8,683 nucleotides of DNA from Nitrospiria bacterium (lineage in GTDB: Bacteria; Nitrospirota; Nitrospiria; Nitrospirales; UBA8639): contig JAUIKP010000117.1 of the NCBI GenBank assembly GCA_030430725.1, positions 1-8,683 on the forward strand, written 5' to 3'. A program made the translations under genes and the position numbers. Below the pieces are notes generated by a model. That model saw only the letters and a list, made by a program, of their open reading frames with translations. It made no database searches and had not been told where the DNA came from. Shown one piece after another: positions 1 to 6,492 of this stretch. How positions within the stretch are numbered: the first letter of the stretch is position 1; each line of letters starts with the position of its first letter.

Positions 1-37
1 TGAACTCGGGATCGTGTCTTCTTCTTTTACCTTTCAT
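1..37 (-). CDS. IS3-family transposase OrfA, N-terminal 12 residues only (partial)
   Basis: An ATG at 37-35 on the - strand opens a frame reading MKGKRRRHDPEF before the window ends. This matches the usual start of IS3/IS911-type OrfA proteins: a short basic stretch followed by a DPEF or SPEF motif that leads into a helix-turn-helix DNA-binding domain. OrfA normally has about 90-110 residues and is joined to the DDE-domain OrfB by programmed frameshifting. Neither the HTH nor OrfB can be seen here. The evidence is short but characteristic. The gene is transcribed away from the glycan cluster. Confidence 0.65.
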   Translation of the reverse strand, partial: MKGKRRRHDPEF

Positions 38-125
38 TATCAGTGGTTTTGGTTCGGTGGTTTCACCGCCCCTGTCCACCATTATCTTAGCTTAGCTCCT
101 GGCCCGAATTCCGGGGTCCACCTCA
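1..125 (-). mobile_element. 5' (left) end of an IS3-family insertion sequence, cut by window edge
   Basis: Read on the - strand, the segment begins at base 125 with TGAGGTGGACCCCGGAATT and runs 88 bases to an orfA start codon. IS3-family elements start with TG, often carry a GGACCCC-type motif in the terminal repeat, and place orfA about 50-100 bp inside the tip, so the layout fits. The boundary at 125 is supported because the ISL3-type protein match stops at the same point. Within the leader, a 5-bp inverted repeat (55-59 and 64-68) could form a small hairpin ahead of orfA. The rest of the element, including orfB and the right end, lies outside the window. The family call rests mainly on the orfA start; the exact tip is inferred. 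Confidence 0.7.
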
Positions 126-533
126 GATCGCCGCGATCTGGGTCGCGGGAGCGTGGGCTGCCCAGGCACTGATCATGCGCATGAGTCGCCAAGTGGCACT
201 CCGTGTCGGATGGATTTCCTTGGGGCGGGTGGTGACAAAGTGCAGGCATTTTTTGCAGTGTCCCTGAACGGTCGGGAAGCAGATGTAGACGACCGGCCCA
301 TCAGCGATGGGAGGGTCCATGACGGCGCACTTCCCGGTTTTGTTGCGAGGGAGTTTACTCTGGCAGTGCGGACACCTGGGACCAATGCGCGCATCAAAAC
401 GCAAATTGATCTGGGCACCCACCTCCTGACAAATAAACTCTTCAACGACATACCCCTCGAACTGATACAAAGCTTGGAAATTACGGACTTTCAAAACACC
501 CGTTTCCTCGCCTCTCAGCGAGGGGGATGTCAC
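123..533 (-). pseudogene. ISL3-family transposase, N-terminal fragment with zinc-ribbon domain, truncated
   Basis: The frame encodes about 136 residues. Residues 54-57 form a CPHC pair, and a second pair, CKKC, lies near residues 93-96, followed by a TTRPKEIHPTRSATWRLM stretch. This is the N-terminal zinc ribbon and the start of the HTH region of ISL3-family transposases, which normally run to about 400-450 residues, so the DDE catalytic part is missing. The frame ends at TGA (125-123), and those three bases look like the tip of the neighbouring IS3 element. The longest start is GTG at 533. A TTG at 494, preceded by a GAGG motif, is an equally good alternative and gives a more typical length before the zinc ribbon. 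The fragment would bind DNA at most and cannot transpose. Confidence 0.8.
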
Positions 534-575
534 CTAAAATCCGCAAAATCTGTCATGCCTACCTCGCGGAGAGCC
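126..575 (-). mobile_element. ISL3-family insertion sequence remnant (5' end), interrupted by the IS3-family element
   Basis: This segment holds the N-terminal part of an ISL3-type transposase and the sequence upstream of it. On the - strand, GGCTCT starts at base 575 (575-570), which resembles the GGCTCTT-type tips of ISL3-family elements and lies about 40 bases before the transposase start. The sequence just outside (576-590) is AT-rich, as is common for ISL3 targets. The 3' part of the element is not visible because IS3-type sequence begins at 125. Whether the remainder survives beyond the IS3 copy cannot be seen. The outer tip is inferred from six bases plus spacing, and no target duplication could be tested. 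Confidence 0.6.
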
Positions 576-610
576 AAAAAATTTAAGTCTACGCAAAAAA
601 TTTTCAAATA
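576..610 (+). other. Short AT-rich leader between the ISL3 tip and the first glycan gene
   Basis: About 35 bases, almost all A and T, separate the inferred ISL3 end from the ATG at 611. There is no Shine-Dalgarno motif before that ATG and no convincing -35/-10 pair. The original upstream region of the gene therefore appears to have been displaced by the insertion. Transcription would have to start in this leftover stretch or read through from within the insertion sequence. Confidence 0.45.
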
Positions 611-1927
611 ATGTCAGTTTGTCAAAGTAATACGCTCCACAACCCCTGCCCCGAATCCACAACTGCAGTGGCTTTCGTCGAGTGGTCCTGGAATGGGCAT
701 CACCCCAACTACCTTATTAATTTTGTGCTGGCAGCCGCCAGGGTCGGTCAACGGGTTCTTCCGGTTTGCCCTGATCCTCGCGACTTTTCAAACAAGCTTA
801 CCGTTGCTCTTTCAGTTGATGATAACCCTGAAATAAGAGACTTAATCGAAGAACCAATCAAAACCCCTTGTGCTAATAGATCAAAGATTCGGCCCGCCCG
901 ATTCCGAGATCTACATAATACTTGGCGTCGATTCTTTAGGCTGGGCAGAGTGCTACGCAAATGGGAAAAAGAAGAAAAATGCTCGGTCCGCTTAGTATTT
1001 TTTGCCTGTATTTTCGATCACGATTTCTACCATTTCAGGCGGGTAGATAGATTTTTCGGATATAAGTGGTCTGGCCTTTACATGCACGCTCGTTTCTTCC
1101 GTATGCCGGAGAGTAAAATTCCGGACCTTGATATTGTTCCGAATCCGAAGGAGTTTTTTGCCTCGCCCCTGCTTGAGAGCGTGGGGGTTTTGGATGAAGG
1201 TGCGGTGGAGCCTCTCAGGCATATCGTCAAAGACAAGCCAGTCGTCTGGATGCCGGATTTCACCGACGAAAGACTTTGCACGAAGCTAGGCAACGGGCCG
1301 TCCCTTGCTAAGAAAATCAAAAGTTTTGCGCAGGGCCGCAAGATTGTCAGCCTCGTAGGCTATTTGCTGAAGTCAAAAGGCTTGGAGGATTTTACAGCAG
1401 TAATCGAATCTGGAGTCATGAAGGATACGTTTTTCTTTCTGGGAGGGGAAGTTCGTTGGTTGGGCATTGACGACCCAAGCCGGTCGCGAATCCGTAAAGT
1501 GTGGGAAGAAGCTGAAAATGTTTATCCCCACCTCCAACCAATTAGTTCGGATGTTGAGATGAATTCAGTCATTTCGGTGTCTGATGTGATCTTCGCAGTG
1601 TATTGGAATTTCCCCAGTAGTAGCAATATTTTAACCAAAGCGGCTGTTTTGAGAAGGCCGATCATAGTAGCAGACGGGTATCTAATGGGGGAACGAGTCC
1701 GAGACTATCGATTGGGAGAGGTCGTTGAGCAGGGGAATATAAAAAGTATCCTTGAGGCTTTGAAAAAGATGCTAGACAGTAACTACTACAACGATCTTGA
1801 GAAAGGGGCGCGTTGGGAGGATTTTCGGTCGAGACAGTCGGTGAAACAATTGCCTGGTTGTTTTAAGAAATTGATTTTCACGAAGGGCAAAACGGGAATC
1901 TGTTCTCAAAATCAAAAATCGAAATGA
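611..1927 (+). CDS. GT-B-fold glycosyltransferase-like protein (copy A of a paralogous pair)
   Basis: The 438-residue protein probably adds a sugar from a nucleotide donor to a growing surface glycan in the cytoplasm. It has a GT-B-like layout. The N-terminal half begins with a beta-strand and glycine-rich acceptor-side motif, VEWSWNGHHPNY (about 23-34), and later has VFFACIFDHDF (129-139). The C-terminal half holds GRKIVSLVG (242-250), KSKG (254-257) and SSNILTKAAV (337-346), followed by DGYLMGERVRDYRLGEVV (355-372), where GT4 enzymes bind the donor. The usual glutamate-x7-glutamate signature of GT4 is not recognisable there. It is clearly homologous to the product at 4017-5255 along its whole length. 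The ATG at 611 lacks a Shine-Dalgarno; a GTG at 668 would remove 19 poorly conserved residues. The stop overlaps the next start by ATGA. The glycosyltransferase role is inferred; donor and acceptor are unknown. Confidence 0.72.
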   Translation: MSVCQSNTLHNPCPESTTAVAFVEWSWNGHHPNYLINFVLAAARVGQRVLPVCPDPRDFSNKLTVALSVDDNPEIRDLIEEPIKTPCANRSKIRPARFRDLHNTWRRFFRLGRVLRKWEKEEKCSVRLVFFACIFDHDFYHFRRVDRFFGYKWSGLYMHARFFRMPESKIPDLDIVPNPKEFFASPLLESVGVLDEGAVEPLRHIVKDKPVVWMPDFTDERLCTKLGNGPSLAKKIKSFAQGRKIVSLVGYLLKSKGLEDFTAVIESGVMKDTFFFLGGEVRWLGIDDPSRSRIRKVWEEAENVYPHLQPISSDVEMNSVISVSDVIFAVYWNFPSSSNILTKAAVLRRPIIVADGYLMGERVRDYRLGEVVEQGNIKSILEALKKMLDSNYYNDLEKGARWEDFRSRQSVKQLPGCFKKLIFTKGKTGICSQNQKSK

Positions 1928-2859
1928 CAAAGAAAATCGTATTGACCAGAATCGTTACTTGCTACAAGCAATGGGACCGTATTGCAATGTGGATATCGGA
2001 TGATGGGATTTATGGCCTTGGCATCGAGTGGATCATTCTCAATGACTGTCCCGAGGATCCTTGTCCCAAGGGGATCAAGGAGCTTGCTGAGGACAAGGGG
2101 GTAAGGATTATTGATGCTCCGACGAATGTTGGGCGTTCCAACCTAAGAAATTTCGGAATTGAGGAGGCCAAGGGTGAATGGGTGGATAATATCGATGGTG
2201 ATGATATTCCTCTGCCGATTGATCTCGAGAAAATCATCTTAAAAGATTCGGATATATATTACTATAAGTTTTCGCCCCATCGGCTAAATAAGGAGCAGGT
2301 TGTTTCGGTGAGCATCCCGGAATCGATGATCTCCGATTATCAAAAAATTATTTTTCCTCAGTATGGTATTAATTATCCGATGCCGGCCAATCTCCTCTAT
2401 CGGAGAAATGTGATCTTGGCTTTGAAGGGTTATGATGCGCGCTTCGAGGCAAATGAGGACAATCATCTTCTTTGGAAAGCATACGTGGCAGGGTTTCAGG
2501 TTCAACTTGTCGAGGAACCAAAGCAGTCGTATTGCATCCATGATGAGAATGCCAAGGCCGAGTCATATTATTCGACTGTTGGTCGAATCAAATTTTGTGA
2601 GTTGCTTTTGAATCGTCATCCCGAACATGAAAATACAATTCGTATCGCGATGGAGCAGTATCTACTGAAGCATCTCGTGACAACTGCGATGTTGGCGAAG
2701 GAAATATTAAAGCAGAACGAAGAGCTTGGGATTAAATCGTCGCGCAAAATTCTTCGGGTTTTTGGACCGGTAAGTCGGGACATTTGCTTGCTTTCCAAGG
2801 TTTTGTCTTTTGGAACCAGGGTGAAGTTGTCTGTCAGCTACCTCCTCGGCTTGCGCTGA
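1924..2859 (+). CDS. GT2-type (GT-A fold) glycosyltransferase, divergent
   Basis: The 311-residue protein resembles family 2 glycosyltransferases, inverting enzymes that use a nucleotide sugar and a metal ion. The strand-end motif IILNDCPED (38-45) stands where typical members have VVDDGS. Then come NVGRSNLRNFGIEEAKGEW (68-86), which is the usual N-x-G-x-x-x-x-R-N-x-G-I/L block, and the metal-binding DGDD (91-94). An NED motif (177-179) sits where the catalytic acidic residue normally lies. There is no transmembrane stretch, so it is probably cytosolic or membrane-associated. Its ATG lies inside the stop of the upstream gene (ATGA, 1924-1927), and no Shine-Dalgarno is evident, so translation is probably coupled. 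The family is fairly certain, the substrate unknown. The last 80 or so residues show no recognisable motif. Confidence 0.82.
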   Translation: MTKKIVLTRIVTCYKQWDRIAMWISDDGIYGLGIEWIILNDCPEDPCPKGIKELAEDKGVRIIDAPTNVGRSNLRNFGIEEAKGEWVDNIDGDDIPLPIDLEKIILKDSDIYYYKFSPHRLNKEQVVSVSIPESMISDYQKIIFPQYGINYPMPANLLYRRNVILALKGYDARFEANEDNHLLWKAYVAGFQVQLVEEPKQSYCIHDENAKAESYYSTVGRIKFCELLLNRHPEHENTIRIAMEQYLLKHLVTTAMLAKEILKQNEELGIKSSRKILRVFGPVSRDICLLSKVLSFGTRVKLSVSYLLGLR

Positions 2860-2969
2860 GAGTACGGTGTCGTTAGGAAGTGGCAAGCGTTAGATAAAGG
2901 CCCTGAAAAGCGATTCCAAGTGACCGTTGAAATAGATCAGAAAGTATCTAAAAATCAGCCTAGGGTTGC
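2860..2969 (+). promoter_or_regulatory. Intergenic gap with a weak sigma70-like promoter candidate
   Basis: This 110-base gap separates the GT2 and GT9 genes, while the upstream pair overlaps, so an internal promoter is possible. TTGAAA at 2927-2932 followed 16 bases later by TAAAAA at 2949-2954 is the best candidate, but the -10 match is poor. TAGGG at 2961-2965 is a possible ribosome binding site for the ATG at 2970. No terminator hairpin with a T-run was found. Confidence 0.2.
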
Positions 2970-3959
2970 ATGTTGGACCGAGTAAAAAAGCTAGCACGAA
3001 CTGCGGGTGTGGGAAGATCCATGTATTGCATCCGTGTCGTAGTACGAAACACAAGTGTTTCTGTCAGGCTCGGAATGCCTCGTGTGATCATGTGTTCTTA
3101 TGGAGCATTGGGTGACAATTTGCTTCTGACTGCGGTGGCCCATTCTCTTGCGCAGAGGGGTATGAAGGGGATCTCGGTCGTGACTCCCAATCCGGAGCTC
3201 TTCTCACACAACCCGAGTATTCGGTCCGCCTTGGAGATGAGCCAGTCCACTTATTTTAAAATGCGGGGGAATCATGACAGATTAAAATTTCTCCATTATT
3301 CCGTGCACACCGACGTTCCCGGTATTCTGGAAAGTCCGAAGGAACACATCATCGCGGTGATGTGCCGTGAAGCCGGCATCACGGGGGAGATCGACCTGTT
3401 ACCCAGGTTGTATTTAAAGGAAGATGAGATCAGCCGGTTTCGTCCCGATAAGGAGACCATAGTGGTGCAGTCGTCCATTGCCAACGCAGGCTTCCCGATC
3501 ATCAACAAGGAATGGTATCCGGAACGGATGCAGGCCGTGGTGGACAGTCTTGGCAAGCGCTTCGAAGTGCTTCAGGTGGGGTTGGCATCCGATCCGCCCT
3601 TGAGTGGTGTGGTGGATCTCCGGGGGAAACTGAAGGTTCGCGAAGTGGCTGCGGTCTTGTCTTCGGCGCGCGCCTTTGTGGGCATGGTAGGGTTCCTGAT
3701 GCATCTGGCCCGTGCGGTGGACTGTCCGTCAGTGATTGTCTACGGTGGACGCGAGGCTCCGTGGCAAAGCGGATACACCTGCAATGAAAATATTTACCGT
3801 GAAGTGGAGTGTGCCCCATGTTGGCGTGAGGATGTCTGTCCCTATGGAAGGCACTGCATGGAGGTAATTGATGCCCAGGCGGTGATTGATGCCCTGAATG
3901 TTTTGTTGGATCGCTCCTCGTCGCTCACTGTCGATCTCTCTGATTTAAGAGATGATTGA
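2970..3959 (+). CDS. GT9-family glycosyltransferase (heptosyltransferase-like)
   Basis: The 329-residue protein resembles the GT9 family, whose best-known members transfer heptose to lipopolysaccharide core. Visible motifs are YGALGDNLLLTAVAHSL (44-60), containing the Gly-x-Leu-Gly-Asp signature with the probable catalytic Asp49; NKEWYPERM (179-187); VVDLRGKLKVREVAAVL (214-230); and FVGMVGFLMHLARAVDCPSV (237-255). A cysteine cluster follows (C281, C284, C290, C296), typical of many GT9 proteins. The D-S/T-G triplet expected before MHLA is replaced by MVG, which suggests a donor other than ADP-heptose or a subfamily difference. The first 35 residues are basic and look extra; an ATG at 3075, with AGG six bases upstream, gives a more usual N-terminus. 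The gene lies 110 bp after the GT2 gene and is richer in G+C than the genes before it. Confidence 0.85.
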   Translation: MLDRVKKLARTAGVGRSMYCIRVVVRNTSVSVRLGMPRVIMCSYGALGDNLLLTAVAHSLAQRGMKGISVVTPNPELFSHNPSIRSALEMSQSTYFKMRGNHDRLKFLHYSVHTDVPGILESPKEHIIAVMCREAGITGEIDLLPRLYLKEDEISRFRPDKETIVVQSSIANAGFPIINKEWYPERMQAVVDSLGKRFEVLQVGLASDPPLSGVVDLRGKLKVREVAAVLSSARAFVGMVGFLMHLARAVDCPSVIVYGGREAPWQSGYTCNENIYREVECAPCWREDVCPYGRHCMEVIDAQAVIDALNVLLDRSSSLTVDLSDLRDD

Positions 3960-4016
3960 TGCAATAGGTTGGGAGGGTAAGAAATCATCGTAAAATGTCT
4001 CACGTAATCAGAGCTG

Positions 4017-5255
4017 ATGGACGGAAAGTCTAATCCTAAAACTGTCGCGCTAGTCGAATGGACTCCTGCGGGTCACCACCGGACTTACTTCGCCGCCTTT
4101 GCTGCGGCGTTGGTGAAGATCGGAGCCCGGGTGGTTCCTTTTTGTCCGTGGCCCGATGAGCTACCGGAACTCCTTGCGGATCACCATGACGGTGAGCATT
4201 CCGGGAGGCTTGAGAAGGCGGAGAGGTTGTATTGGCCGACCGCCAGCTGGGTAAGGCCTTTGTGGTTGCGCAAGAGGCTGGCCTCCATGAAGCACTTTCG
4301 CGATCTGGGTAAGAGCCTTGAGTCATGGGAGCGAAAGAGTGGAGTGAAAGTCGATTTAGTCTTCTTTAGTTGTATTTACGATAGGGATTTCGAACATTTC
4401 GGGCTTGGACAGCGTTTCTTCAGCAAGCCGTGGGCGGGCCTCTATCTCGACTGCCGGGCCTTCCGGCGACCGGGAAGCTCTCATCCATCGACTGGAAAGG
4501 TGCCTCATCCGGAAGAACTTTTTTCTCTTCCCGGATTGCATGCTGTTGCAACCCTCGACGAAGGAAGTGTCAATAAGGTATCAGCTCTGGCTGGCGGGAA
4601 ACCGGCGGTCTGGTTTCCTGATGTTGCAGACACCCGAATCTCAGAATCCGCTTCCCCGGAGGCGGGTCTGGGCGCGAAATTGCAAGCCTTTACACGCGGT
4701 AGGAAGCTGGTTGGTTGTATTGGGCATCTCCAGAAAAGCAAGGGCGTGCTGGAACTGATCCGCGCTGCAAATGATCCGGCCATGGAGGAAACGTGTTTCG
4801 CATTTGTCGGTGAAGTGAATTGGTATTCATTTACCGACGAAGAGAAGTCCGAGGTGCTTGCTGCATGGGAGTCACATCCCAGGATTTTTGTATATCCTTT
4901 GAGGGTTCCTGATGGCCCCCGACTCAACTCGGCCGTGCGCGCATGCGATGTCATCGCCGCGCCCTACCTTGATTTTACCAATAGTAGTAACATGCTCACC
5001 AAAGCTGCAGTGTTTTCGAAACCGGTTGTCGTAAACGACGGATACCTGATGGCCGAACGGGTAAGGGATTACAACCTTGGGGAGGTTGTCCCTGAGGGTG
5101 ATCAAAATTCGCTGGTGGCTGCGTTGGCGGCTCTTGGTCATGGGACTAGCAAATGGTCATCCAACGAAGCGCGTTGGAGTGATTTCTTGAAGATGCATTC
5201 GCAGGAGAAGCTTCAAGATTCATTTCATAAACTTTTAAATTGGGATACGCCTTAG
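4017..5255 (+). CDS. GT-B-fold glycosyltransferase-like protein (copy B of a paralogous pair)
   Basis: The 412-residue product is a full-length paralog of the protein at 611-1927. Shared blocks in order are VEWTPAGHHRTY (13-24), a PFCPWP block (41-46), VFFSCIYDRDFEHF (115-128), GLYLDCRAFRRPG (141-153), a DEGSV motif (181-185), KSKG (240-243), SSNMLTKAAV (323-332) and DGYLMAERVRDYNLGEVV (341-358). As in copy A, the donor-site region lacks the classical GT4 glutamate pair. The likely role is transfer of one sugar to the same glycan, perhaps with different specificity from copy A. The DNA is G+C-rich here (37 of 60 bases in 4081-4140), against 21 of 60 in a sample of copy A (1741-1800), so the two were not duplicated recently. 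The ATG at 4017 has only a weak GAG upstream. The glycosyltransferase role is inferred. Confidence 0.72.
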   Translation: MDGKSNPKTVALVEWTPAGHHRTYFAAFAAALVKIGARVVPFCPWPDELPELLADHHDGEHSGRLEKAERLYWPTASWVRPLWLRKRLASMKHFRDLGKSLESWERKSGVKVDLVFFSCIYDRDFEHFGLGQRFFSKPWAGLYLDCRAFRRPGSSHPSTGKVPHPEELFSLPGLHAVATLDEGSVNKVSALAGGKPAVWFPDVADTRISESASPEAGLGAKLQAFTRGRKLVGCIGHLQKSKGVLELIRAANDPAMEETCFAFVGEVNWYSFTDEEKSEVLAAWESHPRIFVYPLRVPDGPRLNSAVRACDVIAAPYLDFTNSSNMLTKAAVFSKPVVVNDGYLMAERVRDYNLGEVVPEGDQNSLVAALAALGHGTSKWSSNEARWSDFLKMHSQEKLQDSFHKLLNWDTP

Positions 5256-5391
5256 AAATCTCTCCGTGATTGTGTGAGAGTACTTTCGCATTTTTTAAAC
5301 CTACTGTATTATTATTATCCATCGGTAGTAAGAGAGCTAACCAAATTTTTTTCTTTGGTAATACCATTTTTCGGACCCGTTTAGATATCGC
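5256..5391 (+). other. AT-rich intergenic region with two small inverted repeats
   Basis: The 136-base gap contains CTCTC (5260-5264) facing GAGAG (5276-5280), and ACCAAA (5340-5345) facing TTTGGT (5354-5359) across a T-rich loop. Neither is followed by a clear T-run, so neither is a good intrinsic terminator. TATTAT at 5307-5312 could be a -10 box, but no convincing -35 lies 16-18 bases upstream. The gap marks a shift from the G+C-rich centre to AT-richer genes and may be a junction between blocks of different origin. Confidence 0.25.
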
Positions 5392-6492
5392 ATGAGTTTG
5401 CATCATCGAATCATAAACCGCTTGTTTCCAGTTAGCCCGGAAACCACTGACTCCTTGAGTGATTGGGCGAGTTTGAACGGGATAGAAGGGATACCCCTTT
5501 GTCCCGAACGGTTTGGCGCCACTGGCCCTTGGGCTCCTGATGCCCCCCCCTTTCCCGAACTCCACTACCTTTCTCAACCTAGATTACCCTTGCGGTTACT
5601 CGCAGGGATTGGAGGATGCACTATCCGTGGGCGGGATGGTTTCGTAGTTCTTCCCGACGGATCCTATCTAATGGAAAATACGAGCGCAAAGTGGCTACTT
5701 GGCAACCCCGCCTACTTTCAGCGCTTCCAATCAAAGCCGATACCTGTGGAAGGTCCGGTTTTTTCTTTACTAGGGATGCATTGTCGCGAGCACTATCATT
5801 GGCTTCATGATTCGCTCACACTCATGCATCAAACCCTAGACCACCTACCAGATAATACGAAATTTTTAGTTCCTAACGATCTGCCAGATGATAAAGTTTC
5901 CCTCCTGGGAGCCTTTAAAATTAATAGTGAGAAAATTTTAGTCTATAATCCTGAGATTCCACTTGCTCCAGATCAGCTTTATATAGCCACCCCTGCTTCT
6001 CCGCATCGATACGATGCTCCTGATTCGCTTGTCTGGTTGCGTAACAAACTTTTTTCATATTATGAGATCGAGCCAAAACCAAAGCGGAGATTATTTATCA
6101 GCCGGGAGGGCGCAGCCACTCGAAAAATCAAAAATATGCCCGGGCTTGAATCTGTTCTAGACGCTTATGGCTTCGAAGTTATTCATCCTGAAAAATTAAG
6201 TCTACCGGATCAGGCTAAGATATTTTCACAGGCGGCCATCATTTGCGGCTCGCATGGAGCAGCTCACACCAATATGATCTTTGCTCATGAAAGTGCACTA
6301 ATTATCGAAATCTTTGGAGGAGTGATTGGATTTCGAACTTATTATGCATCTCTGGCGATAGCTCTTGGAATGACTTATAAAGTTCTAATGGGCCGTTCCG
6401 AAGATCCTTCATGCAATCCAAAAGAGATATTGCTTAATGAACTTGACCTTCGGAAGTGTTTTAAAGAAAATAAGATCAGGAAAAATGAGTAA
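5392..6492 (+). CDS. GT61-family (DUF563) glycosyltransferase, capsule-type
   Basis: The 366-residue protein fits the GT61/DUF563 family, whose members include plant xylosyl- and arabinosyltransferases and many bacterial 'capsular polysaccharide biosynthesis' proteins. Motifs are EHYHWLHDSL (133-142); KRRLFISREGAATRKIKN (231-248), the arginine-rich nucleotide-sugar-binding segment; GFEVIHPEKLSLPDQAKIFS (260-279); and GSHGAAHTNMIF (286-297), the most conserved block of the family. Length is normal and there is no transmembrane segment. The ATG at 5392 lacks a Shine-Dalgarno. The first 70 residues are proline-rich without a recognised motif. Its last 8 bases overlap the likely start of the sulfotransferase gene, which suggests that the two products act on the same sugar or in consecutive steps. 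Family assignment is strong; the transferred sugar is unknown. Confidence 0.85.
   Translation: MSLHHRIINRLFPVSPETTDSLSDWASLNGIEGIPLCPERFGATGPWAPDAPPFPELHYLSQPRLPLRLLAGIGGCTIRGRDGFVVLPDGSYLMENTSAKWLLGNPAYFQRFQSKPIPVEGPVFSLLGMHCREHYHWLHDSLTLMHQTLDHLPDNTKFLVPNDLPDDKVSLLGAFKINSEKILVYNPEIPLAPDQLYIATPASPHRYDAPDSLVWLRNKLFSYYEIEPKPKRRLFISREGAATRKIKNMPGLESVLDAYGFEVIHPEKLSLPDQAKIFSQAAIICGSHGAAHTNMIFAHESALIIEIFGGVIGFRTYYASLAIALGMTYKVLMGRSEDPSCNPKEILLNELDLRKCFKENKIRKNE
6478..6487 (+). promoter_or_regulatory. Ribosome binding site that favours the internal ATG of the sulfotransferase gene
   Basis: AGGA at 6478-6481 lies three bases before the ATG at 6485. The longer frame beginning at ATG 6437 has no such motif and would add 16 residues that overlap the GT61 end and precede the conserved P-loop region. 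The start at 6485 gives an 8-nt stop/start overlap, ATGAGTAA, consistent with translational coupling. Confidence 0.5.

Noticed and set aside
56..80. GGTGG and CCACC pair in the IS3 leader as a binding site or attenuator
   Set aside because: Five paired bases with a 15-base spacing are too little to support a specific role; a shorter overlapping hairpin is noted with the element.
153..611. A 152-codon + strand frame ending just where the first glycan gene starts
   Set aside because: It lies antisense to the ISL3 transposase fragment, has no recognisable motif, and crosses the inferred ISL3 tip. The adjoining TAATG is most likely chance.
4405..4758. A 117-codon + strand frame within copy B
   Set aside because: It overlaps the well-supported paralog in another frame, and its composition looks like a shadow of G+C-rich coding sequence.
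4505..4954. A 149-codon - strand frame antisense to copy B
   Set aside because: No known motif, and the opposite strand is conserved with copy A at the protein level.
5340..5359. ACCAAA/TTTGGT inverted repeat as an intrinsic terminator
   Set aside because: The stem is short and A+T-rich, the T-run is in the loop rather than after the stem, so it does not fit a terminator.
5146..5577. A 143-codon - strand frame across the copy B/GT61 gap
   Set aside because: It overlaps the ends of two supported genes and an AT-rich gap, has no ribosome site or motif, and looks incidental.
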